Below the pieces are notes generated by a model. The model did not search any database and was not told where the DNA came from. It was given only the letters and a program-made list of their open reading frames with translations. Below are positions 53,386-62,975 of a stretch of 64,000 bases of DNA, one piece after another. Source of the stretch: Desulfonatronospira thiodismutans ASO3-1. GTDB taxonomy: Bacteria; Desulfobacterota; Desulfovibrionia; Desulfovibrionales; Desulfonatronovibrionaceae. The stretch is taken from NCBI RefSeq assembly GCF_000174435.1, contig NZ_ACJN02000001.1, positions 302,001 to 366,000 of the forward strand, given 5' to 3'. How positions within the stretch are numbered: position 1 is the first letter of the stretch; every line of letters starts with the position of its first letter. A program made the position numbers and the translations under genes.

Positions 53386-54144
53386 ATGCCCAGAATAACA
53401 ACTCTCTTCCTGTTATCATTCTTTTTGCTTTTATCCTGGCCGGTTCAGGCCAGGGAGCTTATTGTCTCGGCAGCAGCCTCCTTAACAGAAGCATTCGAGG
53501 AAATAAGCGCCCAATTCGAGGCCGACAACCCCGGAGTCCGGATCATCAGAAATTACGCCGCATCAGGGGCCCTCTACAGGCAGATGACCCAGGGAGCGCC
53601 TGTGGATGTATATGCCCCGGCCAATATGCACTGGATGCAGGAAGCAGCAAGGGCCGGCCTGGTGGAGGCAGGCAACCTTCATGTATTTGCCCAAAACCAG
53701 GTAGTACTGGCTGTTCCCGGGTCAGATAAACCTGATATTTCCACTCCTGAAGATTTAAGATTGGGAAGAATCCGTAGAATAGGCATTACCAGTCCAGCCA
53801 CCTCACCTGCGGGTAATTACGCCATGATTTCCCTTAAAAATCTTGGACTCTGGAATGAGCTGGAACAAAAAATGATTTACGCCGAAACAGTCACCCAGCT
53901 TATGGATTATATACGCAGGGGCGAAGTGGATGCAGGGCTGATTTATGCATCGGATATTTTGCGTGGCCAGGATGAAATACACAAAAAATACACAATGCCC
54001 CTGGATACTCCCCCCGCCTACCCCGTTGCTGTGTTGAGCAGCAGCACAAAACCCGGGCTTGCCCGTAAATTCGTTGATCTTGTATTATCTCAAAAAGGAC
54101 AGGCCATCATGGAAAAAAACGGCTTTCAAGCAGCAAGTCAATAA
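53386..54144 (+). CDS. modA: Molybdate-binding periplasmic protein ModA
   Basis: 252 residues. The signal peptide (about 1-23, LLLSWPVQARE) is followed by LIVSAAASLTEAFEEIS, the ModA N-terminal signature with ligand-contacting serines, then NYAASGALYRQM and VDVYAPAN. GLIYASD near 185 and YPVAVLSSSTKPGLA close the second lobe. It captures molybdate or tungstate and passes it to ModB. It starts 11 bases after modB and ends 2 bases before modC. Confidence 0.93.
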   Translation: MPRITTLFLLSFFLLLSWPVQARELIVSAAASLTEAFEEISAQFEADNPGVRIIRNYAASGALYRQMTQGAPVDVYAPANMHWMQEAARAGLVEAGNLHVFAQNQVVLAVPGSDKPDISTPEDLRLGRIRRIGITSPATSPAGNYAMISLKNLGLWNELEQKMIYAETVTQLMDYIRRGEVDAGLIYASDILRGQDEIHKKYTMPLDTPPAYPVAVLSSSTKPGLARKFVDLVLSQKGQAIMEKNGFQAASQ

Positions 54145-54146
54145 TA

Positions 54147-54890
54147 ATGCATGTTCAATGTCAGATAAAAGCCAGCCTTAAAAGCGGTAAAGAAAACTTT
54201 TCCCTGGAGGCGGATTTTGACACATCGTCTTCATCCATTGTTTTGTTCGGTCCCTCGGGTGCCGGTAAAAGCCTGACTCTAATGGCCCTGGCCGGCCTTC
54301 AGACTCCTGACTCGGGAAAAATAGTCCTTGATGGACGCACCCTCTACGACTCGGCAAAAAAAATCAACATCCCTGCCAGAAAACGCAAGGTGGGATTGCT
54401 CTTCCAGGATTATGCCCTTTTCCCCCACCTGACAGTCATGGACAACGTGGGCTTTGGACTTAAAAGATCTTTCAGACCTTTGAAAGTTCAGCAAAAAAAT
54501 AAGATTTACCAGTATATACAAATGTTTGGGCTGGAAAATCATACAGACAAAAAACCTCATGAACTGTCCGGTGGCCAGCGCCAAAGAGCGGCCCTGGCCA
54601 GAGCTCTGGTGAGCAACCCCGACCTTCTTTTGCTGGATGAACCTTTCAGCGCCCTGGATCAGCCCCTGCGCATCAAAATGCGCTCTGAACTGGGAAACAT
54701 CCTGGAAAAATTCAACATGCCCATGATCATGGTCAGCCATGATCACCAGGACGTGGAGGCTTTTGGTGAAACCCTGGTTTCATTCGGCCACGGACGTGTC
54801 CTGGACGTACTGGATTACCAGTCCAGAAGAAGGCAGGGGCAAGATGTCATGGACATACTCACCCCCCTTTACCAGACTGCAAGCATATGA
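54147..54890 (+). CDS. modC: Molybdate ABC transporter ATPase ModC, short form
   Basis: 247 residues. Walker A GPSGAGKS is near 35, the Q-loop LLFQDYALFPHL near 87, signature LSGGQRQRAALARAL near 133 and Walker B DLLLLDEPFSALD near 155. Most ModC proteins have about 350 residues with a C-terminal MOP/TOBE domain that senses molybdate; this one stops soon after the ATPase domain, so that control is absent. It powers the ModB channel and is the last gene of the operon. Confidence 0.92.
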   Translation: MHVQCQIKASLKSGKENFSLEADFDTSSSSIVLFGPSGAGKSLTLMALAGLQTPDSGKIVLDGRTLYDSAKKINIPARKRKVGLLFQDYALFPHLTVMDNVGFGLKRSFRPLKVQQKNKIYQYIQMFGLENHTDKKPHELSGGQRQRAALARALVSNPDLLLLDEPFSALDQPLRIKMRSELGNILEKFNMPMIMVSHDHQDVEAFGETLVSFGHGRVLDVLDYQSRRRQGQDVMDILTPLYQTASI

Positions 54891-55086
54891 CAGGAGCCTG
54901 GCCAGAGCATTGCCATGTTTTTACAAAAATCGCAATACAAGGCCACAAAACAGCCTTAATTTTGCACAATTTTGTACACCAACGCCCTGTACAGACAAAA
55001 AAGCCTTGGACATTAAGGCTCAACAAGCTGTAATTACAGAAACAATACTCTGTGGCCCGAAATATGTATGAGCTTAAATAAAAAAG
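54891..55086. other. Leader region of nifA
   Basis: Two TGTACA words, nine bases apart (about 54973-54993), could be a regulator site. An AGCCTT/AAGGCT stem (about 55000-55018) lies next to an A-run, which would be a terminator on the minus strand, but no gene there needs one. The ribosome site for nifA is weak. Confidence 0.4.
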
Positions 55087-56646
55087 ATGCCTATGGAATC
55101 TCTGACCCAAGTCAAACTAAATGTCCTGCATGAAATCAGCAAGGTTATAGAAAAGGCCCTGGACCTGGACAAGGCCCTGGAAGCCATTCTGAAGATCCTG
55201 GCCGACTCCCTGAGCATGAAACGCGGAGCATTTTCCTTTATTGAAGAAGACAGCGGACTTCTGGTCATCAGCGCATCCCACGGCCTGACATCCCAGGAGA
55301 AAAACAGAGGGGTGTACCGCATGGATGAAGGCGTGACCGGGCGTATCTTCTCAACGGGCAAGCCCTTTATCGTGCCGGATATTGCAAAGGAACCCCTGTT
55401 CCTGGATAAGACAGGGTCCAGGAGCATGGAAAAGGAGCGGATTTCCTTTGCAGGCGTACCGGTAACCCTGCAGGGAACCACGGTGGGCGTTTTGACCGTG
55501 GACAGGCTCTTTGACCAGGACATATCCCTTGAGGAGGATATTCAGCTATTGAGCATCGTGGCCGCCATGGTAGCCCAGTTTGTCAGCCTGAACCGCCAGG
55601 TTAAAGACCGGGAAGAAAACCTGCGCAGAGAAAACCAGAATCTGAAAACCAGGCTTTCCAGCTCTTTTCAGAGGTTTTTTATTGTGGGCAAGAGCTCCAG
55701 CATGCTCCAGGTGCGACAGATGATGGAGAAGGTCGCCCCCACCAGGGCGACGGTCCTTTTGCTGGGAGAATCCGGCACAGGCAAGACTCTGATAGCTGGA
55801 ATCATTCATGAATTAAGTGAAAGGGGAAAATTCCCTTTCATCAAGGTCAACTGCGCTTCCCTTCCGGAAAACCTTCTGGAGTCCGAGCTGTTTGGATATG
55901 AGAAGGGAGCTTTTACAGGGGCGGAGAGATCCAAGCCGGGGCGCTTTGAAGAGGCGCACAGAGGAACTATATTCCTGGACGAAATCGGGGAGATGCCGGC
56001 GGGGCTTCAGGCCAAGCTGCTCAGGTTCCTCCAGGAAAGGGAGTTTGAGCGTCTGGGAGGCGTCAAAACCCACCGGGTGGACGTAAGGGTCATTGCAGCC
56101 ACCAACAAGGAACTGGACAAAGAGGTTCAAGAAGGCCGGTTTCGCGAAGACCTGTACTATCGCCTGAATGTCTTCCCCATCTGGGTACCTTCACTGCGCG
56201 AAAGAAGAGAGGATATCCCCTCCCTGATCAATCATTTTCTGGACAAAATGGCCCGGGAATACGGCAGGAGGCTGGTCCTGAGCAACTCCAGCCTGGATTA
56301 TCTGGTTGAGTACGAATGGCCGGGCAATATCCGGGAAATGGAAAACCTCATGGAAAAACTCTCCATAATGAGCGAAGGACAGATAGTGGCATTAAAGGAC
56401 CTGCCATCAGATATGCAGCAAGAAAAGGTTTGCCCCGGAAAAGTTCAGGAGCAGGCCCGGGATCACTCGCTTCTGGACATGGAGAAAAAAGAAATCCTGT
56501 CCGCCTTGCAGCGCAACAGCTGGATTCAGTCCAGGGCGGCCAGGGAACTTGGTCTCACCCAGCGCCAGATGGGGTATCGCATCAAGAAATTCAACCTGGA
56601 AGAATACGTGTCCCGGAAGAAAAATATTGAAAAACCCCTGGACTGA
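55087..56646 (+). CDS. nifA: Nitrogen-fixation activator NifA
   Basis: 519 residues. The N-terminal GAF domain (about 20-170) leads to a sigma-54 AAA+ domain (about 200-430) with Walker A GESGTGKT and the sigma-54 contact loop KGAFTGAERSK, and a Fis-like helix-turn-helix (SRAARELGLTQRQMGYRIKK). Position between modC and the nif operon and overall layout identify NifA. The cysteine cluster of oxygen-sensitive alphaproteobacterial NifA is not present. It should activate the sigma-54 promoter at 58146. In this organism group the ligand of the GAF domain is unknown, and no nifL is adjacent. Confidence 0.93.
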   Translation: MPMESLTQVKLNVLHEISKVIEKALDLDKALEAILKILADSLSMKRGAFSFIEEDSGLLVISASHGLTSQEKNRGVYRMDEGVTGRIFSTGKPFIVPDIAKEPLFLDKTGSRSMEKERISFAGVPVTLQGTTVGVLTVDRLFDQDISLEEDIQLLSIVAAMVAQFVSLNRQVKDREENLRRENQNLKTRLSSSFQRFFIVGKSSSMLQVRQMMEKVAPTRATVLLLGESGTGKTLIAGIIHELSERGKFPFIKVNCASLPENLLESELFGYEKGAFTGAERSKPGRFEEAHRGTIFLDEIGEMPAGLQAKLLRFLQEREFERLGGVKTHRVDVRVIAATNKELDKEVQEGRFREDLYYRLNVFPIWVPSLRERREDIPSLINHFLDKMAREYGRRLVLSNSSLDYLVEYEWPGNIREMENLMEKLSIMSEGQIVALKDLPSDMQQEKVCPGKVQEQARDHSLLDMEKKEILSALQRNSWIQSRAARELGLTQRQMGYRIKKFNLEEYVSRKKNIEKPLD

Positions 56647-56665
56647 TTGAAGATAATCATCAATT

Positions 56666-57769
56666 TCAGCCTGCCTGCCCCTGCAGCATACTGACCACCT
56701 GCTCATCATCCAGTGGAGAGCCTTTTATGCTGGCGGCCCGGCGTACATCCCTGACCAGTCCCTCCAGGTCTACAAAATCCGGGTTTACACCCATCTCCAT
56801 GAGCTTGCCCCGGACAGCACCCGCCCCGCTCTTTCTGCCCAGGCTGATCCTGCGCTGCATGCCCATCTTGTGGGGCTCAAAAGGTTCAAACAGATCAAAG
56901 GACTTGTACAGCGCATCAGCATGCAGGCCTGACTCGCAGTGAAAAAGCTGCCTGCCCAAAACCGCCCTGTCAGGGTTTATGTGCACTCCGGCCAGGCCGG
57001 CCACGCAGGTGCTGAGCTCCGGCAGGCTTTGGACATCGTATCCAGCATGTCCCTTATTGTACACCAGAAAGGTCAGAACTTCTTCTAAGCGGGCTATGCC
57101 GGCACGCTCACCGATTCCCAGCAGGCTAACATCCACATAATCCACCCCGCAGGATAATGCCGTGAGAGCATTGGCTGTAGCCATACCGAAATCATTGTGA
57201 CCATGAAAGGCAAGGCTTATATCCAGTTTTTCCCTGAAGGGTCTCACAGCCTCCATCAGCTCTCCAGGCTCCATAACTCCCAGAGTGTCTGAAAGGCGGA
57301 CGCGCCACACTCCCAGATCTCTGGCCATAAGGGCCGCACGCAGGGCAAACTCCCGGTCAGCCCGGGAAAAATCCTCCAGGCCCAGGGACAACTTTGCTTT
57401 CAGTTTGTCCGTGCCGGCCAGGGTCCTTTCAAGTAGCCTGAGCGCCCCGCACCGGTCCAGTCCCAGTCTCTTCTCAATATGCAGATCTGATACAGGCAGG
57501 GCTGCGCTTATGATGTCCGGGTCCAGGCTGTCGGCGTATTCCAGTTCCTGAATACGGCAGGGTGACCAGAGGCTGATTTTTGTAGAACCATGATGTTGCC
57601 TGGCATACTTTATCAAGGTCTCAAGCTCTTCATCTCTGCCCACAGACCCTGTCTCCAGCTCATCCAGGCCCAGACGGTGCAAACCGTCCACAATCACTTT
57701 TTTCTGCTCAAGGCTTAGATAAAGCCCGTAGCGCTGGTCTCCTTCTCTTAATGTAGTATCTATAAGCAT
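56666..57769 (-). CDS. nifV: Homocitrate synthase NifV
   Basis: 367 residues from the ATG at 57769, which gives the classical start MLIDTTLREGDQ. The DRE-TIM motif TLREG, the metal-site HGHNDFGMATANAL near 190-203 and the G-I-GERAG motif near 220-226 mark the isopropylmalate/homocitrate synthase family. Homocitrate is the organic part of the FeMo cofactor, and the nif setting supports NifV. A longer frame reaches 57865, but those extra codons lie in a palindromic repeat. It is transcribed toward nifA from the opposite strand. Confidence 0.9.
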   Translation of the reverse strand: MLIDTTLREGDQRYGLYLSLEQKKVIVDGLHRLGLDELETGSVGRDEELETLIKYARQHHGSTKISLWSPCRIQELEYADSLDPDIISAALPVSDLHIEKRLGLDRCGALRLLERTLAGTDKLKAKLSLGLEDFSRADREFALRAALMARDLGVWRVRLSDTLGVMEPGELMEAVRPFREKLDISLAFHGHNDFGMATANALTALSCGVDYVDVSLLGIGERAGIARLEEVLTFLVYNKGHAGYDVQSLPELSTCVAGLAGVHINPDRAVLGRQLFHCESGLHADALYKSFDLFEPFEPHKMGMQRRISLGRKSGAGAVRGKLMEMGVNPDFVDLEGLVRDVRRAASIKGSPLDDEQVVSMLQGQAG

Positions 57770-57851
57770 GAAAACTTTTTTGCACAAAGCATGCCTCAAA
57801 ACAGCCCTTATCACCCTGCTGCCTTCTATATCATCATTACATGGCCCCAGT

Positions 57852-57944
57852 TTAAATGTAAGCATTCAGGGGGTACTCAGTTTTAGTTCCTGGCACTCAA
57901 GCCTCTGGCGTGATTCCGGCACCCCCTGAATGCTTACGTTTAAG
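57852..57944. repeat. GTAAGCATTCAGGGGGT palindrome
   Basis: Arms TTAAATGTAAGCATTCAGGG and CCCTGAATGCTTACGTTTAA (about 23 bases each). Compared with 51870-51959, the third pair of the stem has changed on both sides (GTAACC/GGTTAC there, GTAAGC/GCTTAC here). A CACTCAAGCCTCTGGCGTGA core fills the middle. It lies in the divergent nifV-nifH region. Confidence 0.85.
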
Positions 57945-58145
57945 TACAGAAGCTGAAAAATGCACTCCCAGGCTGTCATGCCTGCATACAACACAACTTC
58001 TTCAGACCCTACAAATTTGTAGTACACAGCTACATTTTAGAATGTATCCCTGCATCTGAAAAAGGTCTGGACAATCAAAAAGCCTGGCACAATATCCAGC
58101 ATAATATCAATCATTTAAACTCTATAAACCCTGCCTCCAATCTTC

Positions 58146-58160
58146 TGGCATGTCTTTTGC
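58146..58160 (+). promoter_or_regulatory. Sigma-54 promoter of the nifH operon
   Basis: TGGCAT-N5-TTGC fits the -24/-12 consensus (TGGCAC-N5-TTGCW), 86 bases before the nifH ATG. A 14-base palindrome CTACAAATTTGTAG (58009-58022) and two TGT-N11-ACA words (57974-57990 and 58019-58035) lie upstream, near the place for NifA binding, but the canonical spacing is N10. The 57945-58145 stretch has no gene. Confidence 0.75.
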
Positions 58161-58207
58161 CAAATGAAAAAAACGCGGCACAAGGATGGTACATTCCAGG
58201 CCAATAA

Positions 58208-59077
<870 letters not shown>

Positions 59078-59113
59078 TCGCTGCGTAAAAAAAAGCACAC
59101 AAGGAGAAACAAC

Positions 59114-59437
59114 ATGCTTATGATTCGCGCCATTGTCCGGCCGGAAAAAACTACAGAGGTAATGCAGTCTCTGCTGGACGCAGGATATCCGGCCCTGACC
59201 AAGGTGGAAGTAGCCGGCCGGGGCAAGCAGAGAGGACTCAAGCTGGGAGAGGTAATCTACGACGAACTGCCCAAAGAGATGATAATGACCGTGATCCCTG
59301 ATGCAGATAAGGAGTTTGTGACCAGGGCCATCCTGGACAGCGCCCGCACAGGCAAAGGCAGCTTCGGCGACGGCAAGATATTCATATCTCCGGTGGATGA
59401 AGTTTATACTGTCTCTTCCGGAGTAAAGGAAACATAG
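59114..59437 (+). CDS. nifI1: PII-like nitrogenase regulator NifI1
   Basis: 107 residues of the GlnB family. The start MLMIRAIVRPEKTTEVM, the T-loop region VAGRGKQRGLKLGEV and the C-terminal TGKGSFGDGKIFISPVDEV fit NifI1, which lies between nifH and nifD only in methanogens, clostridia and many deltaproteobacteria. Together with NifI2 it binds 2-oxoglutarate and ATP/ADP and switches nitrogenase off when ammonium is present. An AAGGAG site precedes the ATG. Confidence 0.95.
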   Translation: MLMIRAIVRPEKTTEVMQSLLDAGYPALTKVEVAGRGKQRGLKLGEVIYDELPKEMIMTVIPDADKEFVTRAILDSARTGKGSFGDGKIFISPVDEVYTVSSGVKET

Positions 59438-59449
59438 AAGGGGTAGTTT

Positions 59450-59845
59450 ATGAAAGAAGTGATGGCCATTATCCGGGCCAATAAAATAAACCAGACAAAA
59501 AAGGCCCTGGTGGCTGCCGGCCTGCCCTCATTCACGGCTGTGAAATGCATGGGCCGTGGGAGTCGTCCTGTGGATTTTGAAATGCTGGAAGCCATGAACA
59601 GGTCCCCTGAAGATGCCGGGGAGATACTGCCCATCCTTTCCCAGGGCGGCAGGCTTATCCCCAAACGGATGTTAAGCCTCATAGTACCTCCGCAAAAGGT
59701 ACAGGAGGTGGTGGATATCATCATGCAGGAAAACAGTACAGGAAACCAGGGGGACGGCAAGGTATTCGTTCTGCCCATAAGTGACGTCCTGAGGGTCAGG
59801 ACCGAAGAAGAGGGCCTTCAGGCCATTGATGAAATGCAGCAATGA
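59450..59845 (+). CDS. nifI2: PII-like nitrogenase regulator NifI2
   Basis: 131 residues, longer than NifI1 as is usual. MKEVMAIIRANKINQTKKAL, CMGRGSRPVDF in the T-loop and the extended QVVDIIMQENSTGNQGDGKV-like end (VVDIIMQENSTGNQGDGK) mark NifI2. It works as a complex with NifI1 on NifDK. It starts 12 bases after nifI1 and precedes nifD by 58 bases. Confidence 0.95.
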   Translation: MKEVMAIIRANKINQTKKALVAAGLPSFTAVKCMGRGSRPVDFEMLEAMNRSPEDAGEILPILSQGGRLIPKRMLSLIVPPQKVQEVVDIIMQENSTGNQGDGKVFVLPISDVLRVRTEEEGLQAIDEMQQ

Positions 59846-59903
59846 AAACAAAAACCATCCCATGAACATATTCAACAATTTTTAAGGACCAGGGAGATAC
59901 AGC

Positions 59904-61529
59904 ATGTCAGATCTTAAATCATGTCCCAGCGTGGACCTGGAAGAATTTGTAGACAACATCCTGAAGAAATATCCGGCCAAAGTGGCCAAAAAACGAAAAG
60001 ACCATATCCTGGTGCGCAAGGAAGAGGACCCCGCCCGGGAGAGCATTCAGGCCAACAACAGGACTGTGCCGGGCATCATCACCCAGAGGGGCTGCTGCTA
60101 TGCAGGCTGCAAGGGGGTTGTGCTGGGCCCGGTGGGGGATATGGTTCATATCACTCACGGTCCCATAGGCTGCGGGTTTTACGCCTGGCTCACCAGGCGC
60201 AATCTCTTCAAGCCCGGCGAAGATGGAAAAAACTATTCCACGTACTGTTTTTCCACGGACATGCAGGAGCAAGATATTATTTTTGGAGGGGAAAAAAAGC
60301 TCAAACAGGCCATCAAGGAAGCCTGGGAGACCTTTAAACCCAATGCCATAAGCGTGCATGCCACCTGTCCAGTGGGCCTGATAGGCGACGATGTTCAGGC
60401 CGTGGCCAGGGAAGCAGAGGCAGAGCTGGGAGTAAAGGTCCTGGCCTTCAACTGCGAGGGCTACAAGGGAGTCAGCCAGTCTGCAGGCCATCACATTGCC
60501 AACAACAAACTGTTCAACGAGACAGTGGGCACAAAAGACGAGGCTATCCCCGGATACAGTGTGAATATACTCGGAGAGTACAACATCGGTGGTGATGCCT
60601 GGGAAATAGAAAGAATCCTGGAAAAATGCGGCATCAAAATTGCCGCTACCTTCAGCGGGGACGGCAAGTATGATTCCATGACCTCCTCGCACATGGCCTC
60701 TTTAAACCTCATCATGTGCTACAGGTCCATCAACTACCTGGCGGAGATGATGGAAACCAAGTACGGCATACCCTGGGCCAAGGTCAATTTCATCGGGGTC
60801 AAGGCCATGTCCAAATCCCTGCGCAAGATAGCCAGGTTCTTTGAAGACCCTGAGCTTACCAGGCGGATTGAAGAAGTAATAAAGGAAGAAGAAGAGAGCG
60901 TGGAGCAAAAGCTGGCCCCCTACAGGGAACGTCTGCAGGGTAAAACCGCCATGCTTTTCGTGGGAGGCTCCAGGGCACATCACTACCAGGACCTTTTACG
61001 CGACCTGGGCATGGAGCCGGTAGCGGCAGGCTATGAATTCGCCCACAGAGACGACTACGAAGGCAGTCACATAGCAGGGAAAATCAAGGTAGATGCTGAC
61101 AGCAGGAACATAGAAGAACTCAAAGTGGAGCCTGATCCTGAAAAGTACAGCCCCCGGGTTTCTCCTGAAAAGAAAAAGGAGCTCGAACAGGAATCTGTAC
61201 TGGGGCACTACCACGGCATGATTCCGGATATGCCCCCGGGCACTCTCGTGGTGGACGACATAAGCCATCTGGAACTGGAAGAACTCATCAAAACTCTTAA
61301 GCCGGATATTATCCTCTCCGGGATCAAGGACAAGTACGTAATCGAAAAATTCAACGTTCCCAGCAAGCAGATTCACAACTACGATTATTCCGGGCCCTTT
61401 GCCGGATATAAAGGGGCAGTCAACTTCGCCCGGGATATCGATATGATGATCAACAACCCGGCCTGGAAGCTTGCAGTCCCTCCCTTTGAGAAAAAGCCGC
61501 TGCTTTCGGCAGATCTGGGAACCGACTAA
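59904..61529 (+). CDS. nifD: Nitrogenase MoFe protein alpha chain NifD
   Basis: 541 residues. P-cluster cysteines lie in RGCCYAGCKG near 70, GPIGCGFYAW near 90 and HATCPVGLIGDD near 155. The FeMo-cofactor cysteine is in NLIMCYRSIN near 275 and the histidine in QIHNYDYSGPFAGY near 490. An insertion at about 390-430 (EELKVEPDPEKYSP and following) makes it longer than the proteobacterial form and fits the anaerobe-type (group II/III) nitrogenases, as the nifI genes do. It reduces N2 with NifK and NifH. Confidence 0.96.
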   Translation: MSDLKSCPSVDLEEFVDNILKKYPAKVAKKRKDHILVRKEEDPARESIQANNRTVPGIITQRGCCYAGCKGVVLGPVGDMVHITHGPIGCGFYAWLTRRNLFKPGEDGKNYSTYCFSTDMQEQDIIFGGEKKLKQAIKEAWETFKPNAISVHATCPVGLIGDDVQAVAREAEAELGVKVLAFNCEGYKGVSQSAGHHIANNKLFNETVGTKDEAIPGYSVNILGEYNIGGDAWEIERILEKCGIKIAATFSGDGKYDSMTSSHMASLNLIMCYRSINYLAEMMETKYGIPWAKVNFIGVKAMSKSLRKIARFFEDPELTRRIEEVIKEEEESVEQKLAPYRERLQGKTAMLFVGGSRAHHYQDLLRDLGMEPVAAGYEFAHRDDYEGSHIAGKIKVDADSRNIEELKVEPDPEKYSPRVSPEKKKELEQESVLGHYHGMIPDMPPGTLVVDDISHLELEELIKTLKPDIILSGIKDKYVIEKFNVPSKQIHNYDYSGPFAGYKGAVNFARDIDMMINNPAWKLAVPPFEKKPLLSADLGTD

Positions 61530-61553
61530 TCAAAACATCCAAGGAGAACTAAA

Positions 61554-62930
61554 GTGCTGGACCATACACCTGCAGAAGTTACATCCCGGAAGGCCCTCCG
61601 GGTCAACCCGGCCAAGACCTGTCAGCCCATTGGGGCCATGTATGCGGCCCTGGGAATCCATCGCTGCCTGCCCCACAGCCACGGCAGCCAGGGATGCTGC
61701 TCTTATCACAGAAGTCATTTAACCCGGCACTTCAAGGAACCGGTCATGGCTTCAACAAGCTCCTTTACTGAAGGAGCATCGGTGTTCGGAGGAAGCCCCA
61801 ACCTGAGACAATCTTTGAAAACCATTTTCCAGGCCTATGATCCTGATGTGGTTGCCGTACACACCACCTGCCTTTCCGAAACCATTGGCGACGACATCCC
61901 GACCATTGTCAAAAAGGCTGAAGACGACGGTATTGTGCCCAGGGGCAAAAAGGTCATCCATGCCAGTACCCCCAGCTATGTGGGATCACACGTCACCGGC
62001 TTTTCCAACATGGTCAAAGGCATAGCCTCTTATTTCACCCATCCGGCAGAACATAAAATCAAAGACCAGATCAATGTCCTGCCCGGATACGTGGAACCGG
62101 CGGACATGCGCAAAATAAAAAGCATGGTCTCTGAGATGGGCCTTAAACAGCTGGTCTTTCCAGACACCTCGGATGTACTGGATACCCCCAAAACAGGTGA
62201 ATACAGCATGTATCCCAAAGGCGGCATAAAGATGCAGGAGCTCGAGCAGACCGGAAACAGCCTGCATACAATAGCCATGGGACATTTTTCCTCTCTTGAG
62301 GCTGCCACCTACATGGATCAGAAAGCCGGTGTCCCTTTTACCCTGTGCGATATACCCATAGGGGTTCAGGCCACGGACAGGTTTGTGCAGGCTGTCATGG
62401 ACGCCACAGGAGCCTCACCGACCCAGGCCATGCTGGATGACCGGGGCCGCCTAGTGGATATGATGACTGACTACCAGCACTATCTGTACGGAAAAAAAGT
62501 GGCCCTGTGGGGAGATCCGGACCAGATCATCAGTATGGCCGAATTCATGGTCAGCATGGGCATGCAGCCTGTGTACGTGCTCACCGGCACTCCGGGCAAG
62601 GCCTTTGAGAAACGCATGAAAAAAATATTAAATGACACTGTGCCCAATGCTGTATTCGGCCACAGCCAGGACCTGTTCTACCTGCATCAGCTTATCAAGC
62701 AGGAGCCTGTGGACCTGCTGGTGGGCAATACCTACGGTAAATACATTGCCCGGGCCGAGGACATACCCTTTGTCCGCTTCGGATTTCCCATACTGGACCG
62801 TACCGGACACAGCTATTTCCCAAGCGTTGGCTATAAGGGCGGCATGCATTTTTTAAGTGCCATGATAAATACACTTCTGGAACGTATGGACCGCGACAGC
62901 CCGGACGAATGCTTCGAACTGGTGCTGTGA
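61554..62930 (+). CDS. nifK: Nitrogenase MoFe protein beta chain NifK
   Basis: 458 residues with a GTG start behind AAGGAGAAC. P-cluster cysteines lie in KTCQPIGAMYA near 22, SHGSQGCCSYH near 47 and VHTTCLSETIGDD near 106. The family stretch SSFTEGASVFGG follows near 64. It lacks the N-terminal extension of proteobacterial NifK, as in the group II enzymes. It pairs with NifD. Confidence 0.96.
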   Translation: MLDHTPAEVTSRKALRVNPAKTCQPIGAMYAALGIHRCLPHSHGSQGCCSYHRSHLTRHFKEPVMASTSSFTEGASVFGGSPNLRQSLKTIFQAYDPDVVAVHTTCLSETIGDDIPTIVKKAEDDGIVPRGKKVIHASTPSYVGSHVTGFSNMVKGIASYFTHPAEHKIKDQINVLPGYVEPADMRKIKSMVSEMGLKQLVFPDTSDVLDTPKTGEYSMYPKGGIKMQELEQTGNSLHTIAMGHFSSLEAATYMDQKAGVPFTLCDIPIGVQATDRFVQAVMDATGASPTQAMLDDRGRLVDMMTDYQHYLYGKKVALWGDPDQIISMAEFMVSMGMQPVYVLTGTPGKAFEKRMKKILNDTVPNAVFGHSQDLFYLHQLIKQEPVDLLVGNTYGKYIARAEDIPFVRFGFPILDRTGHSYFPSVGYKGGMHFLSAMINTLLERMDRDSPDECFELVL

Positions 62931-62975
62931 TCTGTACTGTTGCGCATGCCCGTAAAACACAAAAGGAAAGATAAA

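Noticed and set aside
54999-55019. Terminator after modC
   Set aside because: The A-run is on the 5-prime side of the stem, so it would only work on the minus strand, where no gene is seen.
57770-57865. A 32-residue N-terminal extension of NifV
   Set aside because: It starts in a palindromic element and the family begins at MLIDTTLREG.
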